A stretch of 64,000 nt of DNA from UBA3941 sp002385665 (GCA_050949255.1 JBMNFJ010000007.1:5443-69442), one strand, 5' to 3'. Positions 53,049-61,761 are shown, counted from the first letter of the stretch. Numbers and translations: made by a program. Notes: generated by a model from the sequence alone, not told the origin.

Positions 53049-54167
53049 CTATCTTAAGTAATCACTCAATCTGGCGAAACCATATCCCTTTGATTTCCAT
53101 ACAGGTATGGCTATATCCAAAGCCTTTGCCGTTACGTTGGGGTCGGATATGGGGTTTTGCTTAAAGTCGGACATATGCAGAATCAATATGCTGCCATTTT
53201 GTACCTTTACCTCTCTTCCGCCCTCGGTGATCGTACCATTAATCAATCTATCCGCCAGGACCTCCGGATCCGTTTCATCATAATCCTGCATACTGACATC
53301 TCCGCTAACTATATGGCTGAACCCCATATCAAAGATTGCCTCCATCCCCTCCCTGCTCATGGCCAGGGTTGGAGGCCGGAATAAAGTGGTCAGAGCAGGC
53401 CGACCATTGACCGATACGTCCCCTATGGTGTACTGGAGCTTGTTATAGGATGACAGGAGGTCCTGCCTTCTCTCGGCAATCTCCTCATCATTCAAAGAAT
53501 GATACATTGGTTTGGTATAGCCGTCTTCCTCTATGTCCTCTCCCCTTATGGCAAAGGGCAGGTGCTGATCGGAATGGCTTGCCACATCATGGCCCGCCTC
53601 GGCTATAGCCCTTAAAATGTTGGGATTGTTATGGATATAGTTGGTACGAACAAAGAAACTGGCCTTTACCCCGTGCTTGTCCAAAACATACAACAGCTGA
53701 TTGATAGCCTTATCCGTCGCCCAGTCATCAAAGGTTAAAAACAGTACGGGGTCATCGGTAAACCTGCCCGTTTTGTCAATTTCCGTGACCTCTTCTTCGG
53801 TGAATCCCGGCAGGGTATTTATTGCACTAACATCCGGATTTCCTATATATCTGCTCTTTATATAATCAAACTTCCCTAAATGGGTATAATCCTCCAGATG
53901 CCCCGGATAGATCCTGTCCTTTACCAAAGCCAATATATCCTGGTCATTGAGGGGATAGTTGTATACCTTGTCCCCCTTTAAGATCTCCCCTATGGGCTTG
54001 ATAGTATAGGCAGACCCATTGTCCTCGATCCCGTCCTCATAGGCTATGGTATCGATCCGGTTCTCGGCTATTTTCAGCATGGCATCGGGTATAACATTGG
54101 GATCCTTATAATAATCCATGCGATAGTATACTATATAGCCTCTGCCGAACAGAGAGATTTCCATCAT
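53049..54167 (-). CDS. Polysaccharide deacetylase (NodB domain), probably the 3' part of a frameshifted gene
   Basis: A 372-residue frame with a complete NodB domain: LFLTFDDWATD, ASFFVRTNYIHNN, GHDVASHSDQH and TLFRPPT. It would deacetylate N-acetylhexosamine polymer using a metal. The first 60 residues look like the tail of a preceding domain (GRGYIVYYRMDYYKDPNVIPDAML). No ribosome site precedes either ATG, and the frame overlaps the gene upstream by 62 bases. These are signs that it continues the upstream protein and is split by frameshifts near 54165 and 54205. Confidence 0.78.
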   Translation of the reverse strand: MMEISLFGRGYIVYYRMDYYKDPNVIPDAMLKIAENRIDTIAYEDGIEDNGSAYTIKPIGEILKGDKVYNYPLNDQDILALVKDRIYPGHLEDYTHLGKFDYIKSRYIGNPDVSAINTLPGFTEEEVTEIDKTGRFTDDPVLFLTFDDWATDKAINQLLYVLDKHGVKASFFVRTNYIHNNPNILRAIAEAGHDVASHSDQHLPFAIRGEDIEEDGYTKPMYHSLNDEEIAERRQDLLSSYNKLQYTIGDVSVNGRPALTTLFRPPTLAMSREGMEAIFDMGFSHIVSGDVSMQDYDETDPEVLADRLINGTITEGGREVKVQNGSILILHMSDFKQNPISDPNVTAKALDIAIPVWKSKGYGFARLSDYLR

Positions 54168-55716
54168 GGAATGGCATTGTCCAAAACAGCTTCCAGATTG
54201 GCACCGCGGCGCCTACCCTGGAGCTGGCTATGGATAAATCCTGCCACATCACCCTGCAGCCTGCACTGGACACAGCCTCCAGGATTTCATCCTTAAGCTC
54301 TATATAATAGGGATATCTGACCAGGGTCGGGGTTTGCTGGGTTAGCTTATTCACTTCCCTTTGAATAATCAATATAGTGTTCAGGGCCGAATAGAAGTCC
54401 TTATCCTGGTGCTCAGTCAAGCAGATCCCTATCTCATGACCCGCCTTAGCAATCTCCTTAACCCTGTCGGCATGATTTAAAAGATCCTTCCTGGTTATGA
54501 AAAAGGTTCCCTTCGCCCCTAATACATCCAGGTTTTCCATAACCCTATTAAAGACTTCCTCATTGGCGATGCCGTAAAAGGCGTAGGAGAGCGCCTTCTC
54601 CGTGGTATATACAGTGCTGTGTTCCCTGGCCTTCTTCCCATTGTTTTGCTTTCGCAGCTGCTCTAATTCCTCCCGGCTAAAATCTTTAAAGTCTGTATCA
54701 GCGGGTTTTGATGCCGGAGGTACAGGAGGTTTATATGTAGGGCTTTTACCAGTTTTCACTACCGTTACCTTCTTGGGCGGTGCTTTTGCTTCCTCCTTCT
54801 TGTCCTCTCCGCCCTTGGCGCCCCTGTAGGTTTCCAGGTCCTCGACAAATACAACCTTGTAATTGGTCCTGTCCAGAGCCTTTAACAGCCAGCCCACTAC
54901 CAGGTTAAGCCTGACCTCGGGGTCCAACTTCTCCAGGCGGGCTATCCCAGCCTGTTTATCGATGGCGGGTTTGGCAGGATCAGGTGGTGGTTCGTACTCG
55001 CCTTCTTCCAGCACCCCATCCATCTTCACCGCTATGATGGAGCCCTCATCCAGCCTTTTTACATAGCCCAATACCTCGCTGTAGTTTATAAAGCTCTGAT
55101 AGCTTAAATACTGGGTAGGCTGTACCACCATCTTATGACCTACAGCATAGGCTGCCTTTAACAGGTCACCGGTATATTTTGTATCGTTGCACAATAAGGT
55201 GGTGGGTTTTTCCCCGATGATCGTATCGAAAACATAGTTTGCACGGACAAAATCCTCGATCAGTTCCTCCTGGGAGAGCTCATGCATCCTGGATGATGGC
55301 ACCAGGGTATTGCTGCCAATCCTATGACCCATGTCATGTAATTTCTTTACGAAATCGGAGTTCTCTGCTGCAGCTATTCCCGGAATGAAAAAGTTCGCCT
55401 TATATTTATACCTGATCAGAAGTTCCAGGATTTTTTCGTTGGTAACGGAATCCGACAGGCCCTGAAAGGTCAGGGCCACAACCTTTGCCTTGGTATTAAC
55501 CTTTCTTAAAACCTTTGCCCTGGTATCCTCTTTTGATAAATTCTCAAGGGCTTCTTCAATCTCCTTTGTAGCATCGTACTTGCCTATATCATCTACAGAG
55601 ATTGTCCTTCTGCCTCTGCTGAGAAAAGTTACCACTACACCCACAAGCAAGGCTATTATAAGTAATATACAGATGGTTAAGAATATAGCTTTCTTTGTAC
55701 CCACAGACATCATCAT
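54106..55716 (-). CDS. Polysaccharide deacetylase-like protein, probably the 5' part of a frameshifted gene
   Basis: A 536-residue frame with an N-terminal membrane helix (about 9-31) and two NodB-like regions: ALTFQGLSDSVTNEKILELL (residues 85-104; first metal motif lost, FQG for FDD) and AFYGIANEEVFNRVMENLDVLGAKGTFFIT. A Pro/Lys-rich linker joins them. Both lack the Asp pair and are probably structural. ATG follows AGAGGG. Between SSRVG and the stop, a second frame contains GANLEAVLDNAIP and a third continues into the next protein, so two one-base deletions are suspected. An intact ancestor would be about 890 residues. Confidence 0.76.
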   Translation of the reverse strand: MMMSVGTKKAIFLTICILLIIALLVGVVVTFLSRGRRTISVDDIGKYDATKEIEEALENLSKEDTRAKVLRKVNTKAKVVALTFQGLSDSVTNEKILELLIRYKYKANFFIPGIAAAENSDFVKKLHDMGHRIGSNTLVPSSRMHELSQEELIEDFVRANYVFDTIIGEKPTTLLCNDTKYTGDLLKAAYAVGHKMVVQPTQYLSYQSFINYSEVLGYVKRLDEGSIIAVKMDGVLEEGEYEPPPDPAKPAIDKQAGIARLEKLDPEVRLNLVVGWLLKALDRTNYKVVFVEDLETYRGAKGGEDKKEEAKAPPKKVTVVKTGKSPTYKPPVPPASKPADTDFKDFSREELEQLRKQNNGKKAREHSTVYTTEKALSYAFYGIANEEVFNRVMENLDVLGAKGTFFITRKDLLNHADRVKEIAKAGHEIGICLTEHQDKDFYSALNTILIIQREVNKLTQQTPTLVRYPYYIELKDEILEAVSSAGCRVMWQDLSIASSRVGAAVPIWKLFWTMPFHDGNLSVRQRLYSILSHGLL

Positions 55717-55729
55717 CTACCCTCTTGAG

Positions 55730-57055
55730 TTATAAGCTCCAATAGGAGAACCCAAACCTTTCCATTTCTTCCCTTGAAAATATGCTCTTTACGTCTATCA
55801 ATATCTTCTTATCGTTGTCCATATCCCTGTACATACCGTTTATCTCATGAATATCCAGGTTTTTGAACTCCTTATGCCCTACGGCGAATATCAGACAGTC
55901 CGCATCCCTTACATCTGCCAGGCTCACTAAGTTAATCCCTTTCATATGACGTAATTCATCAGCGTCTGCAATGGGATCGACTACCTCAACGTCAATATCG
56001 TACTCCCTGAATCTTTTGATTATATCCATGACCTTGGAGTTCCTTATATCCGGGCAATCCTCCTTGAAGGTAACCCCTAAGATATAGATCCTTGCCTTAT
56101 TGATCTGTATGCCTGCCTTGATCATCTTCTTAATGGCTATGTCGCAAACAAAATTCCCCATGTTATCGTTTATCTGCCTGCCGGCCAGTATGATCTGTGA
56201 ATGGTAGCCCAGCCTTTCCGCTTCATAGATAAAGTAGTATGGATCCACGCTTATGCAGTGGCCGCCAACAAGGCCGGGAGTAAAGTCCAGGGCATTCCAC
56301 TTTGTATTCATGGCATCCAGGACTTCCTTTGTATGGATATCCATTCTCTCAAAGATCATGGCCAGTTCATTCATAAAGGCTATATTGATATCCCTTTGGG
56401 AATTCTCCGCCAGTTTGGCCGCTTCGGCTACCTTTATGCTGCTTGCCTTAAAGGTACCGGCTTCAACTATCAATTCATAAACGGATGATATGAGATCCCT
56501 GGTTTCATTATCTATTCCGGACACAATCTTGACGATATTCTCCAATCTGTGCACCTGGTCACCTGGATTGATCCTTTCCGGGGAATAGCCCACTTTGAAA
56601 TCCCTACCCACTGTAAGGCCTGATTCTTCTTCAAGGATGGGTATGCAGATATCTTCGGTAACGCCTGGATAAACTGTAGATTCATAGACCACTACTGCTC
56701 CCTTTTGCAGATTACGACCTATGGTTTTGCTTGCATTTTTAACCGGTCCTAAATCCGGGGTTTTGTCCTTATGGATGGGAGTGGGAACGGCAACCACAAT
56801 GAACTTGGCTTCCTTAAGCCTTTCTGTCTCCCAGGTAAACTCTATCTCTATACTTGAACTGTTAATCTCCTCATCCAGAATGCCGTCAAAGCCTTTTCCT
56901 TCTCTGTATTTTTCAATCTTTTCCCGATCAATATCATATCCAATGGTATCAAGCTTTTTTGAAAAGGCCATGGCCAGTGGAAGCCCTACATATCCGAGGC
57001 CGACTACTGCAATCTTCTCTTTTTTGCTGATCAGATCCTTATATAACCTTTGCAT
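55730..57055 (-). CDS. UDP-sugar 6-dehydrogenase (WbpO/TviB-type)
   Basis: A 441-residue nucleotide-sugar dehydrogenase. IAVVGLGYVGLPLAMAF binds NAD, VVAVPTPIHKDKTPDL is conserved, and VGGHCISVDPYY holds the catalytic Cys; the C-terminal domain has GVTFKEDCPDIRNSKVMDII. It oxidizes UDP-GlcNAc/GalNAc/ManNAc to the uronic acid using two NAD. It heads the exopolysaccharide operon, so the polymer probably contains an amino-uronic acid. ATG follows ACAGGTG; a 185-base leader lies upstream. Confidence 0.92.
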   Translation of the reverse strand: MQRLYKDLISKKEKIAVVGLGYVGLPLAMAFSKKLDTIGYDIDREKIEKYREGKGFDGILDEEINSSSIEIEFTWETERLKEAKFIVVAVPTPIHKDKTPDLGPVKNASKTIGRNLQKGAVVVYESTVYPGVTEDICIPILEEESGLTVGRDFKVGYSPERINPGDQVHRLENIVKIVSGIDNETRDLISSVYELIVEAGTFKASSIKVAEAAKLAENSQRDINIAFMNELAMIFERMDIHTKEVLDAMNTKWNALDFTPGLVGGHCISVDPYYFIYEAERLGYHSQIILAGRQINDNMGNFVCDIAIKKMIKAGIQINKARIYILGVTFKEDCPDIRNSKVMDIIKRFREYDIDVEVVDPIADADELRHMKGINLVSLADVRDADCLIFAVGHKEFKNLDIHEINGMYRDMDNDKKILIDVKSIFSREEMERFGFSYWSL

Positions 57056-57203
57056 AATTTTTCACCTGTTCCTTAGGCAAATTCATCATGTAATTATAAA
57101 TCAGCACAATAAATAACCCGATTGAGTAATCCTGGCAATGTCAATTAAAACTAGCATTCTACAAAAATGGTGTAATAACGAAGGTTTTCCTTACAACGAT
57201 GCA

Positions 57204-57254
57204 TAAACGTAGGTGCGTTTAGGAAGTGCATTACATGTAAAGTTTATTATATCA
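57204..57254 (-). promoter_or_regulatory. Promoter and leader of the exopolysaccharide operon
   Basis: An extended -10 box TGATATAAT (57254-57246) would begin a leader of about 185 bases. It includes the inverted repeat TAAACG-N6-CGTTTA (57204-57221). I do not recognize a known riboswitch in it. The remaining part of the 57056-57484 gap holds a REP copy. Confidence 0.5.
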
Positions 57255-57365
57255 CATAAAAAATACTTTTGCACTATATTATTACAATATTCTAAAAATA
57301 GAAGCGAAATCCATCAAAAGTTTCAGTATCCATGCCGGCACATATATTATTTCCATATATTTTGA

Positions 57366-57390
57366 TGACAAAGGAAACGTCCCCTTGTCA
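57366..57390 (-). repeat. REP copy
   Basis: TGACAAAGG variant upstream of the small plus-strand gene. It is one of the few copies not near a gene's 3' end. Confidence 0.9.
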
Positions 57391-57484
57391 CAAATCTTTC
57401 ATGCACCTTTTCCTGATATGTGTCATAGTATATCCTGTAAGATTTAATATCTTATTTCATATAGGATATGCGGAGGTGAAGAGA

Positions 57485-57787
57485 TTGGATAATAACTATG
57501 AATATGAAAACAGTTTATTATCACCCCAATCCCGTGACAAGAAGAAAAAGAAAGACCAACCCTGTCCTCATTTGCCCGGAACCTTACTGAGAATTTTCAT
57601 ACCTGCCGGTGCCGTCATAAACCTTTTAAACCTGATTGAGGTAACTACTCCATCCGGAATTTGTCTAATCGTCAGAATACCTCTCTTAGGCGATAATCAG
57701 GAAAAGAATAATACTGCTTTTTCATTAAGCAATATAGTATCAGCCATCGAAGAGCTGGGCGGTACTGTTGAAGTTATGGGCAGCTAG
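57485..57787 (+). CDS. Hypothetical protein
   Basis: A 100-residue protein with a charged N-terminus (DKKKKKDQPCPHLP) and a more hydrophobic remainder (LLRIFIPAGAVINLLNLIE). No family recognized. TTG 57485 has GGAGGTG at 57471-57477. A good terminator follows at 57861-57907, which supports a real gene. Confidence 0.6.
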   Translation: MDNNYEYENSLLSPQSRDKKKKKDQPCPHLPGTLLRIFIPAGAVINLLNLIEVTTPSGICLIVRIPLLGDNQEKNNTAFSLSNIVSAIEELGGTVEVMGS

Positions 57788-57860
57788 TATAGTCTATTCT
57801 CACCGGAATAAAAAGACTATAATTACCCTCGGATAAATTATTAAATTATGGTGAATTGAA

Positions 57861-57907
57861 AAAAAGCTGTTGCAAAACTGGTTGATCCAGTCTGGCAACG
57901 GCTTTTT
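57861..57907 (+). terminator. Rho-independent terminator
   Basis: AAAAAGCTGTTGC and GCAACGGCTTTTT arms with an inner CTGG/CCAG stem and a T-run. Ends the small plus-strand gene; with its A-run it could also serve the minus strand. Confidence 0.8.
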
Positions 57908-57976
57908 CTTATCCATTGATAGTATTTGATTTACTATAACTTATTGGCAACTATCTCCCGGTTCAATCCCCATGGC

Positions 57977-58486
57977 TTAATCGACTGTAAATTCTGCGGC
58001 TAAATAATGGGTATCGAAGTCTCCGGTTCCTCTAAAGTCCAATATATCCTTGATTATGCGATACTCCCCCTTGTTCAGCTTTCCATACAGCCACTGCCAA
58101 TCGGTTTCCCATTCCTGCTTATCTCCTGGTGCCAGCTCGTATCCGATGTCTTCAAAACCGTAATCCCCTTCTATGGTTACAGGGACTTCGTACCATTTGC
58201 CATCAAGCTTTTTCTCCAGTAGGAAGAATTGGCCATAAAGGCAGTTTTTATCGGAATCGTTCTCAAAGATTAATACCAATCCATTGGGAGAAACCGTTCC
58301 CTCTTTTATGGTCATGGTAACCCCTTGAAGATCGTTTACAGTCTCATATTTTGTGGGCTTTAAGTCGTTTGTGTTTTCTGCTTCGCCATTAGTCCCATCA
58401 TAGGGTGTTGCTCCTTTATTCATACAACCGCCTAAAGCCATAACCAATAAAAGAGCAGCTATCATAAGGGCCAAAATCTTTCTCAT
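57977..58486 (-). CDS. Lipoprotein with Ig-like domain
   Basis: A 169-residue lipoprotein (lipobox ALGGC, Cys21). The mature part is a beta-sandwich: MTIKEGTVSPNGLVLIFENDSDKNCLYGQFFLLEKKLDGKWYEVP, then a proline- and glycine-rich end, similar to bacterial Ig-like proteins of clostridial surfaces. Its role is unknown. ATG follows TGAGGTG. It is monocistronic and close to a plus-strand terminator. Confidence 0.8.
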   Translation of the reverse strand: MRKILALMIAALLLVMALGGCMNKGATPYDGTNGEAENTNDLKPTKYETVNDLQGVTMTIKEGTVSPNGLVLIFENDSDKNCLYGQFFLLEKKLDGKWYEVPVTIEGDYGFEDIGYELAPGDKQEWETDWQWLYGKLNKGEYRIIKDILDFRGTGDFDTHYLAAEFTVD

Positions 58487-58528
58487 GGTCTATCACCTCA
58501 ATATATAAGACGGAGGAGGTGGGTAATT

Positions 58529-58582
58529 TGTTGCATGATTTTTGTGACAAACGAAACGTCCCCTTGTCACGTCCCCTTGTCA
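58529..58582 (-). repeat. REP copy with partial duplication
   Basis: Full copy at 58545-58569, followed by a second right half, CGTCCCCTTGTCA (58570-58582), next to the antitoxin stop. The preceding TTGTTGCATGATTTT (58529-58543) is shared with the copy at 60231, so a longer unit was copied. Confidence 0.92.
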
Positions 58583-59602
58583 TTAATCTATGCTTAAGTT
58601 CTCTGCAAAGGTAAATGGTATAATACAATTGCTCCCAGTGTATTTATAAGCATCTTCATTATGCATTTTTTCTACTATTTGTTCAGTGTTAAAATCTCCA
58701 AACTGCTCAATTACATCATCCAACGCATCTATCTCAGACTGGGTCAATTCCTTAATTTCCAAGCCGGTATCTGGTTTAAACCTATAACCAACCATATCTT
58801 CTCCATATATAACAGTATCAAACTCGACACCATCAAGTTCTACGATTAAGTTACACTCTTCCGGTACAGCTCCCATAGGAAGAGCACGATAAACTAATCC
58901 ACTAATAGAGACACCATTTCTCTTATAGTGAAGATAATCGGAATACCAGAGCATCTTCATCAATTTTACCTTGTGAAGGCTTTCAACCTTTGCAGCCAGA
59001 TAATTGATCATCTCAACTACTTTATTTAAATTAAGTTTTACTCCACCATTAAAACTCTCAATATCAAAATCCGCGTACTTAGCTTGTATTGCATCGATTA
59101 AGTATTGATTTCTTTTTTTCTTATATCGTTCATTTGCTATGCGATAATATTTATCAAAAGCTTTATCTGATATGCGTCCTCTGGCCCTGTTTAACATTTC
59201 TAAAAACCAATTTGGAGCGGAATCAATTTTTCTAAGTACATCGTCATGGGCACGATCCTGAACCTGATGATTTTCATATCTGGTAATTGTTGCCTTCCCC
59301 CAGCCAAGTATTTCAGAAAAATCCTTCTGACTTACTCCATATTTCTCCCGTATCTTAACAATCTCGTCCGAGGTCAACAGGTCCATTTTTCTTCTATAAG
59401 CATCTTTCATAGCTAAATCATTTAGCTTTATCATTTCTTCCTTTTCAAGAAACTCATCTGCCAAAGAGCAATATTCATAGGTTGCCACGAAAGATATTTC
59501 TTCATCCTTATAAATTTCAGTTTCAATAACTTCGACTGTATCTACCTCATGCTCCGTCATACATATTAAACACAACTTTTCTTCGCTCTTGATTTTCTTC
59601 AC
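58583..59602 (-). CDS. MqsA-like antitoxin with Panacea (DUF4065) domain
   Basis: A 339-residue protein in three parts. The N-terminus has a zinc-type C-L-I-C pair (residues 11-14) as in MqsA; then an XRE-type HTH (about 80-130: LTSDEIVKIREKYGVSQKDFSEILGWGKATITRYE); and the C-terminus has a Panacea/DUF4065 region (LHKVKLMKMLWYSDYLHYKRNGVSISGLVYRALPMGAVPE). Panacea is an antitoxin domain found with many toxin types. It would neutralize the upstream toxin and repress the operon. GTG 59602 follows GAGGTG; the longer frame to 59662 would overlap the toxin. It is 16 bp past the toxin's stop. Confidence 0.85.
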   Translation of the reverse strand: MKKIKSEEKLCLICMTEHEVDTVEVIETEIYKDEEISFVATYEYCSLADEFLEKEEMIKLNDLAMKDAYRRKMDLLTSDEIVKIREKYGVSQKDFSEILGWGKATITRYENHQVQDRAHDDVLRKIDSAPNWFLEMLNRARGRISDKAFDKYYRIANERYKKKRNQYLIDAIQAKYADFDIESFNGGVKLNLNKVVEMINYLAAKVESLHKVKLMKMLWYSDYLHYKRNGVSISGLVYRALPMGAVPEECNLIVELDGVEFDTVIYGEDMVGYRFKPDTGLEIKELTQSEIDALDDVIEQFGDFNTEQIVEKMHNEDAYKYTGSNCIIPFTFAENLSID

Positions 59603-59618
59603 AATTTTCACCTCAACT

Positions 59619-60062
59619 TTACCTATATGGAAAGTCAGATTCATTAAAAGCTTTTTCTGCAAAATGAAATGACATCACAAAAATATAACTATTATTAGCA
59701 TATGATAAACTGACTAATTCTACCCTTATTTTAATATAAACGTCCTCTTCCTGATACTTTTTCCCAAAGACTCTCATATCAGACCTATCGGGATACCGAG
59801 TGTCTTTTACTGTTTCTATATATTCTTCCACCGTTAATTTAATAAGTTCCTTTTTTAATGCTTCCACTAGGTCTTCATCAGGAAATAACTTTGACAATGT
59901 GTAACGGTTAGTGTATTTCTTAGGTCGATCTTTATCAACCTGCCTTTTCTCTTGTAGATTAATAGTTGCAGAACCGTTTTCTATTGCATATTGCAATCTA
60001 TCTAAATAGGTTCGGATTTCTTGTTCTGACTCTACATATTTTTTCTCATAAGTACTATTCAT
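59619..60062 (-). CDS. MqsR-like toxin
   Basis: A 147-residue protein. Its second half (LTVEEYIETVKDTRYPDRSDMRVFGKKYQEEDVYIKIRVE, then YIFVMSFH) resembles the MqsR ribonuclease core (DFYKSM...WQDVY...VYLKITV...LIVSFK). The N-terminal 55 residues are helical and extra to MqsR. Toxin-first order with an MqsA-like partner agrees with mqsRA. It would cut mRNA and halt growth. ATG 60062 is only 4 bases after a TATAAT -10, so its mRNA has almost no leader. Homology is weak and the active-site residues are not certain. Confidence 0.62.
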   Translation of the reverse strand: MNSTYEKKYVESEQEIRTYLDRLQYAIENGSATINLQEKRQVDKDRPKKYTNRYTLSKLFPDEDLVEALKKELIKLTVEEYIETVKDTRYPDRSDMRVFGKKYQEEDVYIKIRVELVSLSYANNSYIFVMSFHFAEKAFNESDFPYR

Positions 60063-60066
60063 GATA

Positions 60067-60121
60067 ATTATAACACTCCCCAACGTTTCGGTCAACGATT
60101 TTGGTATCATTTGATACCAAA
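60067..60121 (-). promoter_or_regulatory. Toxin-antitoxin promoter and operator
   Basis: TTGACC (60095-60090) and TATAAT (60072-60067) have an ideal 17-base spacer. Beside the -35 lies a 22-bp palindrome with arms TTTGGTATCA and TGATACCAAA and a 2-base centre (60100-60121), the probable operator for the antitoxin HTH. Confidence 0.75.
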
Positions 60122-60180
60122 TATTCCAATGACATCTCTGTTACATAAATCTACTTGTTCTGATATATGTTCTTAAATAT

Positions 60181-60217
60181 AAAGTGGGACAAGGAATTTG
60201 ATCCCTTGTCCTACTTG
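60181..60217 (-). terminator. Terminator of the sulfatase gene
   Basis: GTAGGACAAGG and CCTTGTCCCAC arms (minus strand) followed by TTTATATTT, downstream of the sulfatase stop. Confidence 0.7.
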
Positions 60218-60255
60218 TTGCATGATTTTGTGACAAACGAAACGTCCCCTTGTCA
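60216..60255 (-). repeat. REP copy with extended flank
   Basis: Consensus copy 60231-60255. The flank TTGTTGCATGATTT is shared with the 58529 copy, one base shorter. It ends 6 bp past the sulfatase stop. Confidence 0.93.
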
Positions 60256-60261
60256 TCCTTG

Positions 60262-61761
60262 TCAGAATATGATGCCCGGTCCGAATTCAGCCAGGGATAC
60301 CATTATATAAGGGTTGATACATGTATCCTTCCTGTCATAGGCAAATTTCCACAGTTTTGCTACCAGCGCACGAATTATGGGCCGGTTCTCCGGCCTGTCA
60401 GCTATATTCACCAGCTCATGAGGGTCCTCTGCCAGATCATACAATTCATCGTAATCAAAACCGTTATAGACATATTTCCACCTGGGTGTCATGATGGAAC
60501 GCTGTATCCCGTATAGCTCATTTCCATTGGTCTGGGTATACATCTCGTCCTTCCAGTTTGCTATAGTATCTGCATCTCCCTGGATAAGAGGAACAAAACT
60601 CCTGCCTGAATAGCTGTTTTCATCGTATTCAATTCCACAAATGTCCAGTATGCTTGGTGCAAAATCAGCTAAGGAGATATATTTCCCTATATTCCTTTCA
60701 TCTCTATGGGTAGTCACTCCCGGCCAGCGCATGACCATTGGGATATGATAGGCTGATCTGAAGCAGGGCAATCCCTTTGCAAAAAGGCCGTGTTCACCGC
60801 AATAATCTCCATGATCGGAAGTGAATATTATAACAGTATTGTCGTATTGCCCTTCATCCTTCAAGATATTAACAAGTCTGCCGAACAGCCAGTCTTCATA
60901 GGTGCAGTAGGCCTTGAAATGCCTGATTGCCTCCTTGTACTCATCCACCGACAACTGTGAGAACCGATCCCTGGTCCTTCTGTAAAGATTGGGTTTATCC
61001 AACATATTGTCATAGAAATTCTCAGGAAGCTCGATATCATCCGGATCATACATATCCAGAAATCTCTTGGGAACAAAATATGGATCATGAGGCCCTATGG
61101 TTCCACAGTACAAAACAAAGGGTTCATCGGAATTTTGGCAGCATTCCTTGAGCTGCTCTTCTGCTGCAGCAACAACCTTTTCATCATTGGAGGGTTTCTC
61201 TGACTGCCCATACAGGACAAAATCCGGGTACCCTTCTCTTATCAGCTGGGCTTCCCTCCTGATGGATTGAGGATCCTCACCCCTTAAATCAATGTGACAG
61301 TCATTGTTAATATACCGCTCCCACTCATAGGGGTTGGGGGCCGGCCTATGGCCCTTTTTACCATCATATCTTTCGTTCCCGTATATATTGATCCATCCAA
61401 ATTCCTCCGGCCCTACTTCCGCACTGACATGCCACTTACCACTGTGATATAGCTTATACCCTGCTTGTGACAGTGGTACGCTCCAGGTAGAAATGCCGTC
61501 AACCAGCCCTCTTGAGATGGTGTTTCCTACGTTTACATTGTTCCATACGCCATGTTCTGTGGGATATAATCCGGTGTGGAATGTGGCCCTTGAAGGGCAG
61601 CAATGAGGGGAAACCGTGTAACAATTGGTAAAGGCAAGGCCTCCGTCATTATAAACGCTGTCTATATTGGGGGTCAGGCATCTCCCGAATGGTGGTGCCA
61701 TATCCCCACGGTAATGATCTGCCATGAATATCAGGATATTGGGATGACTATTGTATGACAT
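60262..61761 (-). CDS. Type I sulfatase, cytoplasmic
   Basis: A 499-residue sulfatase of a different subfamily from the one at 16523-17983. Metal site LIFMADHYRGD; the formylglycine motif is Cys54-Cys-Pro-Ser-Arg (SPHCCPSRATFHTG); FTSDHGDYCGEHGLF gives the second metal part. No signal peptide. Cys-type sulfatases need formylglycine maturation by an enzyme not present here. ATG 61761 is preferred to 61770; GAGG lies 9 bases upstream of it. Probably desulfates imported sugars. It ends next to a REP copy. Confidence 0.92.
   Translation of the reverse strand: MSYNSHPNILIFMADHYRGDMAPPFGRCLTPNIDSVYNDGGLAFTNCYTVSPHCCPSRATFHTGLYPTEHGVWNNVNVGNTISRGLVDGISTWSVPLSQAGYKLYHSGKWHVSAEVGPEEFGWINIYGNERYDGKKGHRPAPNPYEWERYINNDCHIDLRGEDPQSIRREAQLIREGYPDFVLYGQSEKPSNDEKVVAAAEEQLKECCQNSDEPFVLYCGTIGPHDPYFVPKRFLDMYDPDDIELPENFYDNMLDKPNLYRRTRDRFSQLSVDEYKEAIRHFKAYCTYEDWLFGRLVNILKDEGQYDNTVIIFTSDHGDYCGEHGLFAKGLPCFRSAYHIPMVMRWPGVTTHRDERNIGKYISLADFAPSILDICGIEYDENSYSGRSFVPLIQGDADTIANWKDEMYTQTNGNELYGIQRSIMTPRWKYVYNGFDYDELYDLAEDPHELVNIADRPENRPIIRALVAKLWKFAYDRKDTCINPYIMVSLAEFGPGIIF

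Noticed and set aside
57056..57245. c-di-GMP riboswitch in the exopolysaccharide leader
   Set aside because: None of the conserved sequence blocks of the c-di-GMP-I class was found. Only a generic leader is supported.
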